5,940 bases of DNA from Pseudomonadota bacterium. Lineage in GTDB: Bacteria; Desulfobacterota; Desulfobacteria; Desulfobacterales; C00003060. The stretch lies in assembly GCA_015222985.1 (NCBI GenBank), contig JADFWI010000539.1, forward strand, positions 1 to 5,940, given 5' to 3'. The position numbers and the translations under genes are program-made. Below the pieces are notes generated by a model, which was given only the letters and a program-made list of their open reading frames with translations, was not told the DNA's origin and made no database searches. Below are positions 1 to 5,940 of this stretch, piece by piece. The first letter of the stretch is position 1. Every line of letters starts with the position of its first letter.

Positions 1-7
1 AAACTGG

Positions 8-27
8 ATTCCGGCTTTCGCCGGAAT
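8..27. repeat. palindromic repeat hairpin downstream of the operon (REP-like)
   Basis: ATTCCGGC and GCCGGAAT form a perfect 8-bp stem around a 4-nt loop. Read on the minus strand, as in the operon mRNA, the loop is GAAA closed by C-G, a GNRA tetraloop, which is unusually stable. The plus-strand tail 'cgactttttacgagaccgtcaac' (47-69) looks like the flank of a genome-wide interspersed repeat seen in deltaproteobacteria; that is recollection, not a search. No strong T-tract follows on the minus strand inside the window, so its role as terminator or 3'-end stabiliser is inferred. Confidence 0.6.
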
Positions 28-145
28 GACAGAAAGAGGTGTTTTTCGACTTTTTACGAGACCGTCAACATTATGTTGCAAAACATAAAACAAAAATGAA
101 TTAAACGATACAAGAAACCTAAGTAAAACTCAACTCTCGTCAGGT

Positions 146-1450
146 TCAGTCTTCCTGCACCGAATCCCTTTTGGTGATCAGTAAGATGCCTTGCCCCGGT
201 CTGAGTTCGTATGAGAATGGCCTCGGGATGTACTCCATTGGGTATTCCGGAGAGAAATCAAGGAGCGGCGCCCCTGCTTGCACAAACTCCTGCAGGTTTT
301 CCGCATAGAAATGTTGTCCGTTGCTGGCATCCTTGTTGAGAATAAAGAGAGCTTCCTCTTGGGTAGCTGTAGATGCTTTCCACATAAGCAGAACATTCGG
401 ATTGCCGTGGTTCAAGATCTCAGTCGGAGCTTCCTCCTGAAAAATCGTATGCTCTGCCTTGATGTTGTTCACCTTTTTTAGGAAAGAGGTCAGATCAATG
501 TCTGTCTGTTCCCAATCTTCCGGTCTCGTTCTTACCACGTGGAGTTTCTTGCGAAAGCCGAACTCGAACCCCATGGGCATCAGGACGCCTGCTGAAAAGA
601 GCGCCGAAAAGAGATAGTGTTGCTTCAGTCCTTCTGTGTTGCCATGGAGTTCCTCGCAAAGTCTCACCGTATCGTGGCTTTCCGGGAAGCCTATGGATGG
701 GGCGATGTCTCGTGTAAGCGCATATTGCTTCATTAACCAATGGCTTTTGAAATCCCACCACTTGGAGCTGTTGAATATGTAGTCAAAACCGGCGCTGGCG
801 GTCTTTCTGGTCTGGTCCGGTTGACATCCGAGTGTCTCTGCAAAAAAGGTCACATCAGGACTCATCTTCCTTGTCTCACTGATGAGTCTTTTCCAAAGGC
901 TCCCCGGGACCTGATACGCTGCGTCACACCGAAACCCCTTGAAACCCAATTCTACCAGAAATTTTACTATGTCTAAGAAAAATTCAAGGAGCCCCTCTTT
1001 GTCCCTTGTGTTTCTGTGATCGAACCTTGCCAGGTCCTCCCAGACTACCTTTTTCCCGTTTTCGTCACAGAAGGGATGAGCAACACGGCCTTTGGCCTCC
1101 CAGACAAACCATTCAGGATGTGACTCAATCAGATCCGAATCGGAAGAACAGTGGTTGATCACGAGGTCTATCATCAACTTGAGGCCCAGCTTTTCTGCGG
1201 TCTTGATCGCATCCTTTAGCTGTTCTTGAGGTCTTTTTTTACTTTTCTCGTCAACCAGGAGGGGGTTTAAGGCGTAATAATCGGCTATTGAATAAAGGCT
1301 GCCCGACCTGCCCGGACGCTGAATGGGATTCACAAAGACCCAGTTAAAGCCCATTTCAGATGCCCTCAGGAAGTGTTTTTCCCATTCTGCAAACTTTCCG
1401 GCCAAAAGAGGAAACAAGTTGTATATGATCATCTTTTCCGGTGGTCTCAT
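146..1450 (-). CDS. GH13 alpha-amylase-family enzyme, short GlgE-like core
   Basis: This 434-residue protein is a glycoside hydrolase family 13 enzyme expected to act on alpha-1,4-glucosidic bonds by hydrolysis or transfer, with retention of configuration. All conserved regions are present: region I LMIDLVINH (D95, H100), region II GFRCDAAY (R174, nucleophile D176), region III FFAETLG (acid/base E205) and region IV FPESHDTVR (H259, D260). Domain B is very short, and the stretch CSSDSDLIESHPEWF resembles the GlgE maltosyltransferase core. The roughly 200-residue N-terminal domains of GlgE are absent. A C-terminal beta-rich region (about 340-430) fits domain C. No signal peptide is seen, so an intracellular glucan is the likely substrate. 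The reading frame is open up to 1537, but ATG 1450 is chosen because AAAGGA lies 8 nt upstream and the extra 29 residues are uncharacteristic. It is last in the operon, 46 nt after the isomerase gene. Family assignment is firm; amylase versus transferase is undecided. Confidence 0.9.
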   Translation of the reverse strand: MRPPEKMIIYNLFPLLAGKFAEWEKHFLRASEMGFNWVFVNPIQRPGRSGSLYSIADYYALNPLLVDEKSKKRPQEQLKDAIKTAEKLGLKLMIDLVINHCSSDSDLIESHPEWFVWEAKGRVAHPFCDENGKKVVWEDLARFDHRNTRDKEGLLEFFLDIVKFLVELGFKGFRCDAAYQVPGSLWKRLISETRKMSPDVTFFAETLGCQPDQTRKTASAGFDYIFNSSKWWDFKSHWLMKQYALTRDIAPSIGFPESHDTVRLCEELHGNTEGLKQHYLFSALFSAGVLMPMGFEFGFRKKLHVVRTRPEDWEQTDIDLTSFLKKVNNIKAEHTIFQEEAPTEILNHGNPNVLLMWKASTATQEEALFILNKDASNGQHFYAENLQEFVQAGAPLLDFSPEYPMEYIPRPFSYELRPGQGILLITKRDSVQED

Positions 1451-1458
1451 AATTTCAT

Positions 1459-1464
1459 TCCTTT
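1459..1464 (-). promoter_or_regulatory. ribosome-binding site of the GH13 gene
   Basis: AAAGGA on the minus strand sits 8 nt before the ATG at 1450, in the 46-nt gap after the isomerase gene. It decides the start against the longer open frame reaching 1537, which would overlap the isomerase stop. An out-of-frame ATG lies within the spacer. Confidence 0.7.
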
Positions 1465-1496
1465 CAGTTGTTCCTTGAAGTGACTGCAAGGCATAG

Positions 1497-2342
1497 TCAG
1501 AAGCCCGAATGCAGCTCCCAGCTCCCCATCTGCACAATCATCTCGCGCAGCCTATTACGTGCCTCAATGAGCAGGCTGGGTGGTTGGGGCCACTGCTCCA
1601 GGATGATGCAGCCCGAAAAACGGCGCTTTCTCATCCTGCCTATAACTGCCATTATGCCGGAGGCGTCTTTTCCTGCGGGGCCGGTGAACAGGGGAAGGTG
1701 GCTGTCATAGTCTCCGTAGTTTTCGTGCATATGGACATGGATGACAGGAATCCCGGGATCGAGGAGATCGATGAACCTGATGTAGTCGTTGCGGGTTGCC
1801 TCACACAGATTGGCATGTCCAATATCCAGGCACATCCCCACACGAGTAGCATCCGTCAAAACGAGGTTTTCGAGCTGCGCAAACAGCTCATTGAAGTCCT
1901 CCGGTCCGGTGACCGGCGTGTTCTCAATGGAAAGCTCTATCCCGAGCTGTGCCAGATCTTCTATCAAAGGTGTTATGGCTTGGACATAGGAAGTAATCCC
2001 CTCATCCGCATAGAGGTGAATATTGAAAAGCGAGGCGCTGATGTCGTTTGCGAACTCAATGTTTTTGAGCAGGACTCTGCGATCTTCCTGTCTCAAGGGG
2101 TTTGCCTGCCAGGGCGCGTGCACCGAGAGGCGTATGTCGTGCTTAAGGGCGGTATCCTTTACGTAATGACGCGTCTCTGCGTCCAAGTCGCTTTCCTCCC
2201 AACCCTCGCGTGATTCTTTTTTGTCAGGAAACCACTCAAAAGCATCAAAACCGTTGGCAACCGCATACTCAAACGGCTGTGTCACCGTTGATGCCGAGAA
2301 AGCGCTCTGATTGCCGATTCGGATGCCAGCTCTTCTATTCAC
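1497..2342 (-). CDS. sugar phosphate isomerase/epimerase-like TIM-barrel protein
   Basis: This is a 281-residue protein of the xylose isomerase-like TIM-barrel superfamily (AP_endonuc_2 Pfam type). It is probably a cytosolic divalent-metal-dependent isomerase or epimerase. The alternating strand motifs are visible: GFDAFEW (31-37), LSVHAPW (H75), FNIHLY (H109), ELSIENT (E140), VGMCLDIGHANLC (D173, H176), IHVHMHENYGDYDSH (H202, H204, H206) and CIILEQW (E249). E140, D173, H204 or H206, and E249 are plausible metal ligands, so the site looks intact. The start is GTG at 2342, supported by a TAGGA ribosome-binding site 7 nt upstream, which lies inside the last codons of the dikinase gene. The genes overlap by 8 nt, so translation is probably coupled. 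The substrate cannot be read from sequence; the neighbours suggest a glucose-derived sugar or sugar phosphate. Endonuclease IV is unlikely: a single compact domain with divergent motifs. Superfamily assignment is firm, function open. Confidence 0.88.
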   Translation of the reverse strand: MNRRAGIRIGNQSAFSASTVTQPFEYAVANGFDAFEWFPDKKESREGWEESDLDAETRHYVKDTALKHDIRLSVHAPWQANPLRQEDRRVLLKNIEFANDISASLFNIHLYADEGITSYVQAITPLIEDLAQLGIELSIENTPVTGPEDFNELFAQLENLVLTDATRVGMCLDIGHANLCEATRNDYIRFIDLLDPGIPVIHVHMHENYGDYDSHLPLFTGPAGKDASGIMAVIGRMRKRRFSGCIILEQWPQPPSLLIEARNRLREMIVQMGSWELHSGF

Positions 2343-5300
2343 TTTCGATTCCTACCTGAGGGCGTGTCTGCACCACGTAGTACTGTCCGTTTACGTAATC
2401 GCCCTCAATGTCTTGCGGAAATCCCAATGCCTTTTCGACCACTGTTCCGATCGAGGTAATGCCGGCCAGAAATTTCTTGCGAAATGCATTATCACACACG
2501 AGCAACTCCCTTGTGTAATCCAGCAAGACCTTGCGTGGTGGTTCCAACATGACGCTGTCATAAAGGCCTGCACCCGCATAACCGGCCAGGTCTTCTCCGC
2601 TGGAATCAGAACGGAATATCAGACCGCTTCCCAAAAGACCGGCGCTCTTGCTCGGGAAGGCCATGATCTGAGGTTCATCTGCTCCCTTTTCGCATGTGAA
2701 GCTGAAAGCCTTCCCGGGATAATTGCCCACCAGTGTCTCTCCAAGGCCCGGGACGACCTCTGCATAGATTTCATCTTTGTTGCCCGTAAGAGGGTTAACC
2801 GTGTGGATCACGAAACTATAGTCAGCTTCAACCACCTCTTGAATGAGTACTGCCATGAAAAGAGCTTCATGGGGAATCCCTCTTGCCCTGCGGCTTAAAT
2901 ATGCCCTCTCGTTCCACTTTGAGGCCCATACCTTTTTGATACATGTCAACGCATCTTCCCAATTCGCAGGCATGGCAAGGCCTGCCTCCTTCATTACCTT
3001 ATGAAGATCAGGGACCAGATCATCCGGCGCCTTGAGGGCCATCACGGTCTTGCGGAGATTCCCGAGCGCCTCATCCCTTGTCTTTTCCGTTGCCTCATCC
3101 GCCTGCCGCGTCAGCGCCTCGTAACGCTTGCTAACCTCCCTGTTGTCTTTCTGGGCAAGGACCTTTTCAAAAACCCCAAAGGGCAGCGCCACTGAAGTGG
3201 GAAGGCCAATCCAACCGGGTAAATTGCCCTTCAAGCGTTTCAGGTTGTTGGACTTTCCCCCAACGTTTCTGTCGGTAAAATCACATGCCGACACGGCATA
3301 AGCAGTGAAAACCCGTTGAGACATGGATGGAGGAACCTCAAACATTGGCCGTAATGGGGCTTTTGTCTCCCCGGAACCCTCTTCGAACACAATGTCACCG
3401 GCTCCACTCACCCTTAAGTTGAGCGGATGGCCCTTTAGCGACTTCAGTTTGGCGATGATCTCCTGGTCGTAGCAAGTGGCGAAAAGCACACGGGCATTTC
3501 TGGCACGAATGGCAACATGCGATACAATGTCTGTCGTATCCGGCGTGATGAGAGCTGTGACCCCTTGCGGGATCTCCTCATCTCCAGCAATCTTATCGGC
3601 AACAATCACCGTTGGTTGAGCAAAGTCTTTGCCCTGGACGGACCGCAAGGCGGCCACGACCTTAACGTGCCCCATCCCCAGGCCCGGGCTGATCACCTGC
3701 CAATTGCCTAGATGGGCGCTCGTGCGCAATATGGGATCGATCTCACGCAAGAGCATGGACAGGGCAAAGGCAGAGCTGCCCCGCACCACCTCTTCGCTGA
3801 AGAGAGGGATTGTCCATGAGTCGGCGTGAAAGGCCGTGCCGAGAAACTCGGCTTTGGGCTGAAAAAGTCGGTAATACTGGTCGATTATGTTGCCCAGTGC
3901 ACGGCCGAGACGATCGAGCACGGCTTTTGCTTGAAGTGACCACTCCTTTGAAAAAGAACGTGGCATCTCTCTGAGGCGGTTCCAATCCTGTAAAGTGTAT
4001 GTTATTTCGTCATCGCTTTTTGAAAGGAGGAGGTTTTCCACCACCATTGCGATCAAATCCACCAGTTCATTCCCGTCTAAACCGGATTGGAGGTTTCGTT
4101 CAATGACAATGCGCAGAAAACCCTCCAGAGCAAGATCAAGAAAGAGCAGGTCGCGCACCGTGTTTCCATGGCCTTCCAGTTTGTCTTTCACGCGCTGGCG
4201 CGCCTTGGTGATCTTTTCCACCAGGGCGCTCACCGGGATCTCGGCATCATCTCGATGCCACCATATGAAATCCATGAGACGGTGCGTTTCTTCATCGAAC
4301 AGATACCTGGCGGCGTGAATGGCCGTTCCCAGGTCTGTGGCGGAATGAAGGGCCTTGAGAATCCCCAGAAAATGCTCAAAATCGTGAATCAAGGCATCCT
4401 TCAGGTGGGGGATAAAATCAGGATGAGATGTGATAGGTCGCTCGTAGCTTTCCAGTCGTTCTTTTGTGACACCGCCCGCTTCCAGGGTCTTATAAAAGAC
4501 ACCAAGGTCGCCGTCACATCTGAAGAATTCCACGTAGGCCTCACAGATCACGACGTCATCCGGTGTGGTATTGTTGTGAAGTTTCTGATGCCATTCCTCC
4601 ATGAAATGGCCGGAGACCTCTTTGATATGATGGCGATGCATGATGTTTAGAACCTCGTCACGGACCTTCTGTCCTTCGCCACCCCGTCCCGTTGTACTCA
4701 GTATAAGGCGAATGATCTCACGCTCTCCTGGCTCGTTGGCGTAGCGGTCAGAAAGCTTAACGGTCAAGCGGTCCTGCGCATGGCTAAGCTCCCTGGGCTG
4801 GGTGTTGTAATTGCGCTGCCAGTCCAATTGTCTTATGGCGGAAAAACGCAGCCACACAAAGATCAGGGCCAGTCCGTCCACGTTGTTCGTGACCCTGTCG
4901 AGCAGATCATAACAGAGGTTGAAACGGTGCATCAGTGTCCATGAATTGGGGCTCATCTCCTTTTCAATGATCTCGTCGGCAAGACTGGAGACGCGGGGAT
5001 CGCCTGAAGACGTGTCACCTTCCGGAGGAACGACGACGGGGATGAAAAAATTGCGCCCGTTATCTTTGAGCCAGCGGCCCGAGTCAGCCTGTTTGAGCAC
5101 GAACAAGATGCCCGTGGGGGCATTTTCTTCGCTCATTTCAATATGCAATTTTCTATCATCCTCATGCTCGACAAAGGTCGTCTCAGCGGCCTTGTTCTGG
5201 TACACGACCGTTCCGGCAGGGTAGATAGAAGACGGGGGCAAAAGCCATTCATGGCGGGAGCGATTTGACACACCCCAATGCAGGATCAGGGGTCCAGGAA

Positions 5301-5400
5301 TGTCGGTGGTGAGGGTGACATGGTATCGCTCTTTTTCTTTGCTAACAATAACGGCTAACTGATCGTTATCAAGATGATATACGTGCTCGTAAGAGACCAT
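2335..5400 (-). CDS. alpha-glucan, water dikinase (plant-type GWD)
   Basis: The predicted enzyme transfers the beta-phosphate of ATP to glucosyl residues of an alpha-glucan, releasing AMP and Pi, through a phosphohistidine. Domains in order (1021-residue numbering): CBM45-like starch-binding region about 2-125 (LHWGV with W42, then W52, and W110 before DNGRNFF); alpha-helical middle about 140-510 with EWHQKLHNNTTPDDVV (W270 onward), a GWD signature; phosphohistidine domain about 520-680 with SHVAIRARN (H628 the likely catalytic histidine); nucleotide-binding domain about 700-1020 with GKSNN (715-719), KKVWASKWNERAY, RSDSSGED (930-937), DIEG (997-1000) and QTRP (1011-1014). Plant GWD1 is about 1400 residues with two CBM45 modules; this has room for one. 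No transit or signal peptide is seen, so it is probably cytosolic. It is first in the operon. The ATG at 5400 is preferred; an upstream in-frame TTG at 5424 would add eight residues. Pyruvate phosphate dikinase and PEP synthase are excluded by domain order and the lack of a PEP-binding barrel. The family call is very secure; the substrate in this host is inferred. Confidence 0.95.
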   Translation of the reverse strand: MVSYEHVYHLDNDQLAVIVSKEKERYHVTLTTDIPGPLILHWGVSNRSRHEWLLPPSSIYPAGTVVYQNKAAETTFVEHEDDRKLHIEMSEENAPTGILFVLKQADSGRWLKDNGRNFFIPVVVPPEGDTSSGDPRVSSLADEIIEKEMSPNSWTLMHRFNLCYDLLDRVTNNVDGLALIFVWLRFSAIRQLDWQRNYNTQPRELSHAQDRLTVKLSDRYANEPGEREIIRLILSTTGRGGEGQKVRDEVLNIMHRHHIKEVSGHFMEEWHQKLHNNTTPDDVVICEAYVEFFRCDGDLGVFYKTLEAGGVTKERLESYERPITSHPDFIPHLKDALIHDFEHFLGILKALHSATDLGTAIHAARYLFDEETHRLMDFIWWHRDDAEIPVSALVEKITKARQRVKDKLEGHGNTVRDLLFLDLALEGFLRIVIERNLQSGLDGNELVDLIAMVVENLLLSKSDDEITYTLQDWNRLREMPRSFSKEWSLQAKAVLDRLGRALGNIIDQYYRLFQPKAEFLGTAFHADSWTIPLFSEEVVRGSSAFALSMLLREIDPILRTSAHLGNWQVISPGLGMGHVKVVAALRSVQGKDFAQPTVIVADKIAGDEEIPQGVTALITPDTTDIVSHVAIRARNARVLFATCYDQEIIAKLKSLKGHPLNLRVSGAGDIVFEEGSGETKAPLRPMFEVPPSMSQRVFTAYAVSACDFTDRNVGGKSNNLKRLKGNLPGWIGLPTSVALPFGVFEKVLAQKDNREVSKRYEALTRQADEATEKTRDEALGNLRKTVMALKAPDDLVPDLHKVMKEAGLAMPANWEDALTCIKKVWASKWNERAYLSRRARGIPHEALFMAVLIQEVVEADYSFVIHTVNPLTGNKDEIYAEVVPGLGETLVGNYPGKAFSFTCEKGADEPQIMAFPSKSAGLLGSGLIFRSDSSGEDLAGYAGAGLYDSVMLEPPRKVLLDYTRELLVCDNAFRKKFLAGITSIGTVVEKALGFPQDIEGDYVNGQYYVVQTRPQVGIESE
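2350..2354 (-). promoter_or_regulatory. ribosome-binding site of the isomerase gene, inside the dikinase gene
   Basis: TAGGA on the minus strand is 7 nt before the GTG at 2342. It is made from the codons for V-G near the dikinase C-terminus (VGIESE). With the 8-nt overlap between the genes this supports the GTG start and coupled translation. Confidence 0.65.
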
Positions 5401-5401
5401 T

Positions 5402-5419
5402 TCCTTTTTGGTTTCCTTT
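5402..5419 (-). promoter_or_regulatory. purine-rich translation start region of the dikinase gene
   Basis: Two Shine-Dalgarno-like blocks precede the ATG at 5400: AAGGA at 5402-5406 (1 nt spacing, too close) and AAAGGA at 5414-5419 (13 nt spacing, rather far). Neither is ideal. The alternative TTG at 5424 has only a weak GAGA upstream. The ATG is still the better choice, but the start is less certain than for the other two genes. Confidence 0.4.
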
Positions 5420-5442
5420 CTCAAGGTCTCAATGTTGAAAGC

Positions 5443-5586
5443 GTTTACAGGTTCAGCGTTCAGGGTTCACCGTTTAGATTTTCGGTTAACCCTGAACCCG
5501 TGACACGAATCAACGGTTGAGATTTGTGAGCTGAACCTACAATTTCTGAACGCCGAACCTCTGAACAGTGAACCCGTGAACGGTTA
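5443..5586. repeat. phased GTTCA / TGAAC repeat cluster with inverted symmetry
   Basis: On the left side GTTY tetramers start at 5443, 5451, 5458, 5465 and 5472 (steps 8, 7, 7, 7). On the right side the inverse, GAAC, starts at 5548, 5555, 5563, 5570 and 5578 (steps 7, 8, 7, 8), with further copies at 5494 and 5533. The two halves are reverse complements in style, so the cluster can fold on itself. It lies directly upstream of the dikinase gene, within its likely leader. Confidence 0.65.
5458..5497. repeat. 15-bp inverted repeat in the operon leader
   Basis: GTTCAGGGTTCACCG (5458-5472) and CGGTTAACCCTGAAC (5483-5497) pair at 14 of 15 positions around a 10-nt AT-rich loop. It is the most perfect part of the GTTCA/TGAAC cluster. 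The hairpin ends about 58 nt upstream of the dikinase ATG. It could be a repeat fossil, a regulator-binding palindrome or an mRNA structure; the sequence alone does not decide. Confidence 0.6.
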
Positions 5587-5621
5587 CTCAATGTATCTGT
5601 CTGTATACAATTTCTAGTCTA

Positions 5622-5627
5622 ATCATA
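5622..5627 (-). promoter_or_regulatory. possible -10 box of the operon promoter
   Basis: TATGAT on the minus strand matches the sigma-70 -10 consensus at 5 of 6 positions and lies in the only AT-rich block (about 5587-5660) upstream of the operon. No good -35 is found: TTTTTG at 17 nt is poor. It would give a leader of roughly 215 nt containing the GTTCA/TGAAC cluster. Weak evidence. Confidence 0.2.
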
Positions 5628-5779
5628 ATCTTACACACATGCAACAAAAACAAACCGGGGGTTCGGATTGAAAAAACCGTGAACTCGTGATATGTGAGTT
5701 CCAAAGTAAAGAATCCACGCCCAGAGGACGCGGTCTTGATCTACCCCCTTGAAGAGGGCCGGGCGTTCGCAAGCTCATG

Positions 5780-5885
5780 AATGCCTAAGAAAAAAATGCC
5801 TAGAATGCCTAAAATTGTAAAATGCCTAAAATCGGGGTTGCACGTTCTGTTTTTAACTTTAGGCATTTTAGGCACTTTTGGCATT
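5780..5885. repeat. AATGCCT repeat cluster, direct and inverted copies
   Basis: AATGCCT starts at 5780, 5795, 5804 and 5821; the inverse AGGCATT or close variants starts at 5861, 5870 and 5879, spaced 9 nt. TAAAATGCCTAAA (5818-5830) pairs perfectly over 13 bp with TTTAGGCATTTTA (5858-5870), leaving a 27-nt spacer. In a second register 5795-5814 pairs with 5857-5876 at 17 of 20 positions. The spacer is unrelated and G-rich. It is probably another family of interspersed intergenic repeat. Confidence 0.65.
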
Positions 5886-5940
5886 TCGATGGAACCAAGT
5901 ATGGCAGAGCCAATGACTCTTTCAGCCGTCCGCCTGCGGG

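Larger units (their letters stand above)
5425..5940. other. gene-free upstream region
   Basis: This 516-nt stretch has no convincing protein-coding gene. From left to right it holds the GTTCA/TGAAC cluster (5443-5586), an AT-rich block with a weak -10 candidate, a small GAACTC/GAGTTC palindrome (5681-5686 and 5696-5701), a GC-richer segment (about 5715-5770) with no recognised feature, and the AATGCCT cluster. A minus-strand frame is open from the window edge to a TAG at 5741-5743, and a plus-strand frame is open from ATG 5889 to the edge. Neither can be judged without the flanking sequence. Confidence 0.6.

Noticed and set aside
66..78. CAACAT-T-ATGTTG palindrome as a terminator of the operon
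   Set aside because: The stem is 6 bp with a 1-nt loop, AT-rich, and no T-tract follows on the minus strand.
1451..1537. 29-residue N-terminal extension of the GH13 protein
   Set aside because: It would overlap the isomerase stop, has no ribosome-binding site, and a good one precedes ATG 1450.
1509..2213. Plus-strand open frame of 234 codons
   Set aside because: It lies antisense to the isomerase gene, whose motifs are convincing, and its translation shows no recognisable family features.
2311..2898. Plus-strand open frame of 195 codons
   Set aside because: It lies antisense to the dikinase nucleotide-binding domain and spans the gene junction; the product is not protein-like.
4087..4650. 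Plus-strand open frame of 187 codons
   Set aside because: It lies antisense to the conserved helical part of the dikinase, including the WHQKLHNNT region; its length is explained by the codon bias of the real gene.
2335..5400. Annotation as PEP synthase or pyruvate phosphate dikinase
   Set aside because: The nucleotide-binding domain is C-terminal, the PEP-binding barrel is missing, and the WHQKLHNNT and CBM45-like parts are specific to glucan dikinases.
5780..5885. CRISPR array
   Set aside because: The units are only 7-13 nt, with irregular short spacing and both orientations, and no cas gene is present.
5930..5940. CCGC-CT-GCGG mini-palindrome at the right edge
   Set aside because: It is only 4 bp and cut by the window end, so it cannot be evaluated.

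Overview
The window looks like a bacterial chromosome segment. It holds one compact three-gene operon on the minus strand (about 5400 down to 146), flanked by non-coding DNA rich in short inverted repeats. The repeat style (a TTCCGGC...GCCGGAA hairpin next to a 'cgactttttacgagaccgtcaac' tail, phased GTTCA/TGAAC units, AATGCCTAAAA units) reminds me of Desulfobacterota (deltaproteobacterial) intergenic DNA. That taxonomic guess comes from memory and is only moderately supported.

Layout in transcription order (right to left). Positions 5425-5940 contain no convincing gene. They hold two repeat clusters, an AT-rich block with a weak promoter candidate, and the leader of the operon. Positions 5400-2335 encode a protein of about 1021 residues that matches plant alpha-glucan, water dikinase (GWD) nearly block by block: a CBM45-like starch-binding N-terminus, the helical region with WHQKLHNNT, the phosphohistidine domain with SHVAIRARN, and the C-terminal nucleotide-binding domain ending in QTRP. 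Positions 2342-1497 encode a TIM-barrel sugar phosphate isomerase/epimerase-like protein. Its GTG start overlaps the end of the dikinase gene by 8 nt. Positions 1450-146 encode a short (434 residue) GH13 alpha-amylase-family enzyme with a complete catalytic triad and a GlgE-like core. Positions 1-145 hold the 3' region and an interspersed-repeat hairpin.

Taken together, the operon looks like a bacterial counterpart of the plant phosphoglucan system. The dikinase would put phosphate on an alpha-glucan such as glycogen, the GH13 enzyme would cut or rearrange alpha-1,4 chains, and the TIM-barrel enzyme would act on a released sugar or sugar phosphate. The first assignment is strong, the second is good at fold and chemistry level, and the third is a guess about substrate. 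No phosphoglucan phosphatase, glycogen synthase, branching enzyme or transporter is visible in the window.
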